Assembly: GCA_003488445.1 (NCBI GenBank)
Contig: DNLO01000081.1
Coordinates: 1-7,321, forward strand
Origin: Lachnospiraceae bacterium
GTDB taxonomy: Bacteria; Bacillota; Clostridia; Lachnospirales; Lachnospiraceae
Direction of reading: 5' to 3'
DNA length: 7,321 nt
The position numbers and the translations under genes are program-made. The notes under the pieces were generated by a model. The model saw only the letters and a list, made by a program, of their open reading frames with translations. It made no database searches and was not told the DNA's origin. Numbering within the stretch: the first letter of the stretch is position 1; each line of letters opens with the position of its first letter. This document shows positions 6,547-7,321 of the stretch, piece after piece.

Positions 6547-7321
6547 AGCGCAATATCGCGCGCATCGTATTTCTTGTCATAGCCATAGCCTGCTTCGGCT
6601 ATGTAGGCTGGTATTATTATGATCTTAAGAGGACGGAGAGTGATGTCTCCGCCCTTTCTGCGAGGGTGGGAAGCACGGCGACAGCGACTGTTCCGGGGAC
6701 GGATCAGACCGCGCCTGCACCGCAGGATGCCGGGGAAGAGGTGGACGAAGAGGGGCAGCGTGTGCTGTATGTCCTGCCGGACTTCGAGCCGCTTTTGGAC
6801 AAGAACCAGAATATCATAGGCTGGATAGCCATAGAGGGCACCAAGGTCAATTATCCCGTGATGCAGTCCATCAACGGAGACAGCACCTATTATCTGAATC
6901 ACAACTTCGACCAGCAGGAGGACAAGAACGGTTCTCTTTTTCTTGATGACAGATGTGATGTGATCAAGCCTACTGTGAATCTCATTATCTACGGTCATCA
7001 TATGAGAAGCGGTGCCATGTTCGGCGATCTCGACAATTACAAGTCGGAGAGCTTCTTTAAATCCCATCCCTATATCATATTCAATTCGCTTTATGAGACA
7101 GGCACCTGGGCAGTTATGGCGGCCTTTGAGTCCAAGGCATATACGGATGCCGACATAGGGTTCAGATACTATGATTTCATTGATCCGCAGACGGAGAAGG
7201 AGTTTAGGAACGGGGTGAACAACATGAAGTCCCTTTCTCTTTACGACACCGGTGTGGATGCTTCTTTCGGAGACCGTCTCATCACCCTTTCCACCTGCGA
7301 CTACGAGGAGGAGAACGGCCG
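6543..7321 (+). CDS. srtB: class B sortase, 3'-truncated by window edge
   Basis: The 259 complete codons seen, with no stop, encode a cysteine transpeptidase that cleaves a sorting signal and attaches a surface protein to peptidoglycan. Residues 1-4 are cytosolic (MKRN), a signal-anchor helix spans about 5-26, and residues 30-72 are a Thr/Ala/Pro then Asp/Glu-rich linker to the outside. The sortase fold follows, with [14 protein letters not shown] (93-106), YYLNHNF (116-122), GSLFLD, catalytic His H152 in IIYGHHM, and catalytic Cys C252 in TLSTCDYE. The class B type is suggested by the His motif, the large helical insertion between about 200 and 245, and the STCDYE form. The last two bases are cg, which can only start an Arg codon, matching the catalytic Arg expected just after the NG. 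The ATG overlaps the receptor stop as ATGA and lacks a good ribosome site, so translation is probably coupled. No substrate protein is in the window. Confidence 0.92.
   Translation, partial: MKRNIARIVFLVIAIACFGYVGWYYYDLKRTESDVSALSARVGSTATATVPGTDQTAPAPQDAGEEVDEEGQRVLYVLPDFEPLLDKNQNIIGWIAIEGTKVNYPVMQSINGDSTYYLNHNFDQQEDKNGSLFLDDRCDVIKPTVNLIIYGHHMRSGAMFGDLDNYKSESFFKSHPYIIFNSLYETGTWAVMAAFESKAYTDADIGFRYYDFIDPQTEKEFRNGVNNMKSLSLYDTGVDASFGDRLITLSTCDYEEENG

Noticed and set aside
6619..6819. Short plus-strand open frame rich in Arg within srtB
   Set aside because: It is out of frame with the sortase, has no ribosome site, and its Arg/Trp-rich product reflects the frame shift.
6096..7067. Long open frame on the minus strand opposite mcp and srtB
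   Set aside because: It crosses the mcp/srtB junction on the opposite strand; both sense genes have clear motifs and the antisense product is low-complexity Ser/Ile-rich.
1..7321. CRISPR arrays, tRNA or rRNA genes, insertion sequences, prophage or defence genes
   Set aside because: No spaced repeats, no structural RNA signatures, no transposase or phage proteins, and no terminal inverted repeats were seen; coding sequence fills nearly the whole window.

Overview
The window looks like a chromosomal housekeeping segment of a Gram-positive anaerobe of the class Clostridia, most likely family Lachnospiraceae. The reasons are the rsmD-coaD pair typical of Firmicutes, a RecU-type Holliday junction resolvase (a Firmicutes family), a class B sortase (Gram-positive cell wall), strong Shine-Dalgarno sequences, and moderate G+C with frequent ATA, AGA and AGG codons. 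Genus is not determinable by eye. All nine genes lie on the + strand and codon use looks uniform, so there is no sign of recent transfer, a mobile element, CRISPR or an RNA gene.

Region 1 (1-5234) is a tightly packed probable operon that enters from the left edge: rsmD (5' end cut off), coaD, an unnamed DivIVA/F0-b-like coiled-coil protein, pepD, an unnamed two-helix membrane protein, a RluA-family pseudouridine synthase, and recU. Four consecutive junctions overlap: coaD/coiled coil by 11 nt, then coiled coil/pepD, pepD/membrane protein and membrane protein/rluA by 4 nt each. The last of these uses a TTG start inside TTGA. The genes cover rRNA modification, CoA synthesis, dipeptide hydrolysis and recombination, so the grouping looks like co-expression of growth-related functions rather than one pathway.

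Region 2 (5235-5337) is the only sizeable intergenic gap, 103 nt. It carries a very good SigA-type promoter (TAGACA, 16 nt, TATAAT with an extended TG) and a strong GGAGGT ribosome site. A perfect 7-bp inverted repeat (GTAGACA / TGTCTAC) brackets the promoter core and could be an operator. I see no terminator after recU.

Region 3 (5338-7321) is a two-gene unit: a chemoreceptor-like protein with two membrane helices but no extracytoplasmic sensor and no recognisable HAMP domain, overlapping by 4 nt with a class B sortase. The sortase runs off the right edge, and the last two bases (cg) can only begin an Arg codon, at the place where the catalytic arginine is expected.

Most of the window is conventional. 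The parts worth a second look are the sensorless receptor coupled to a sortase, its symmetric promoter, the two unnamed operon proteins, and a Glu-to-Asp change in the RecU active site.
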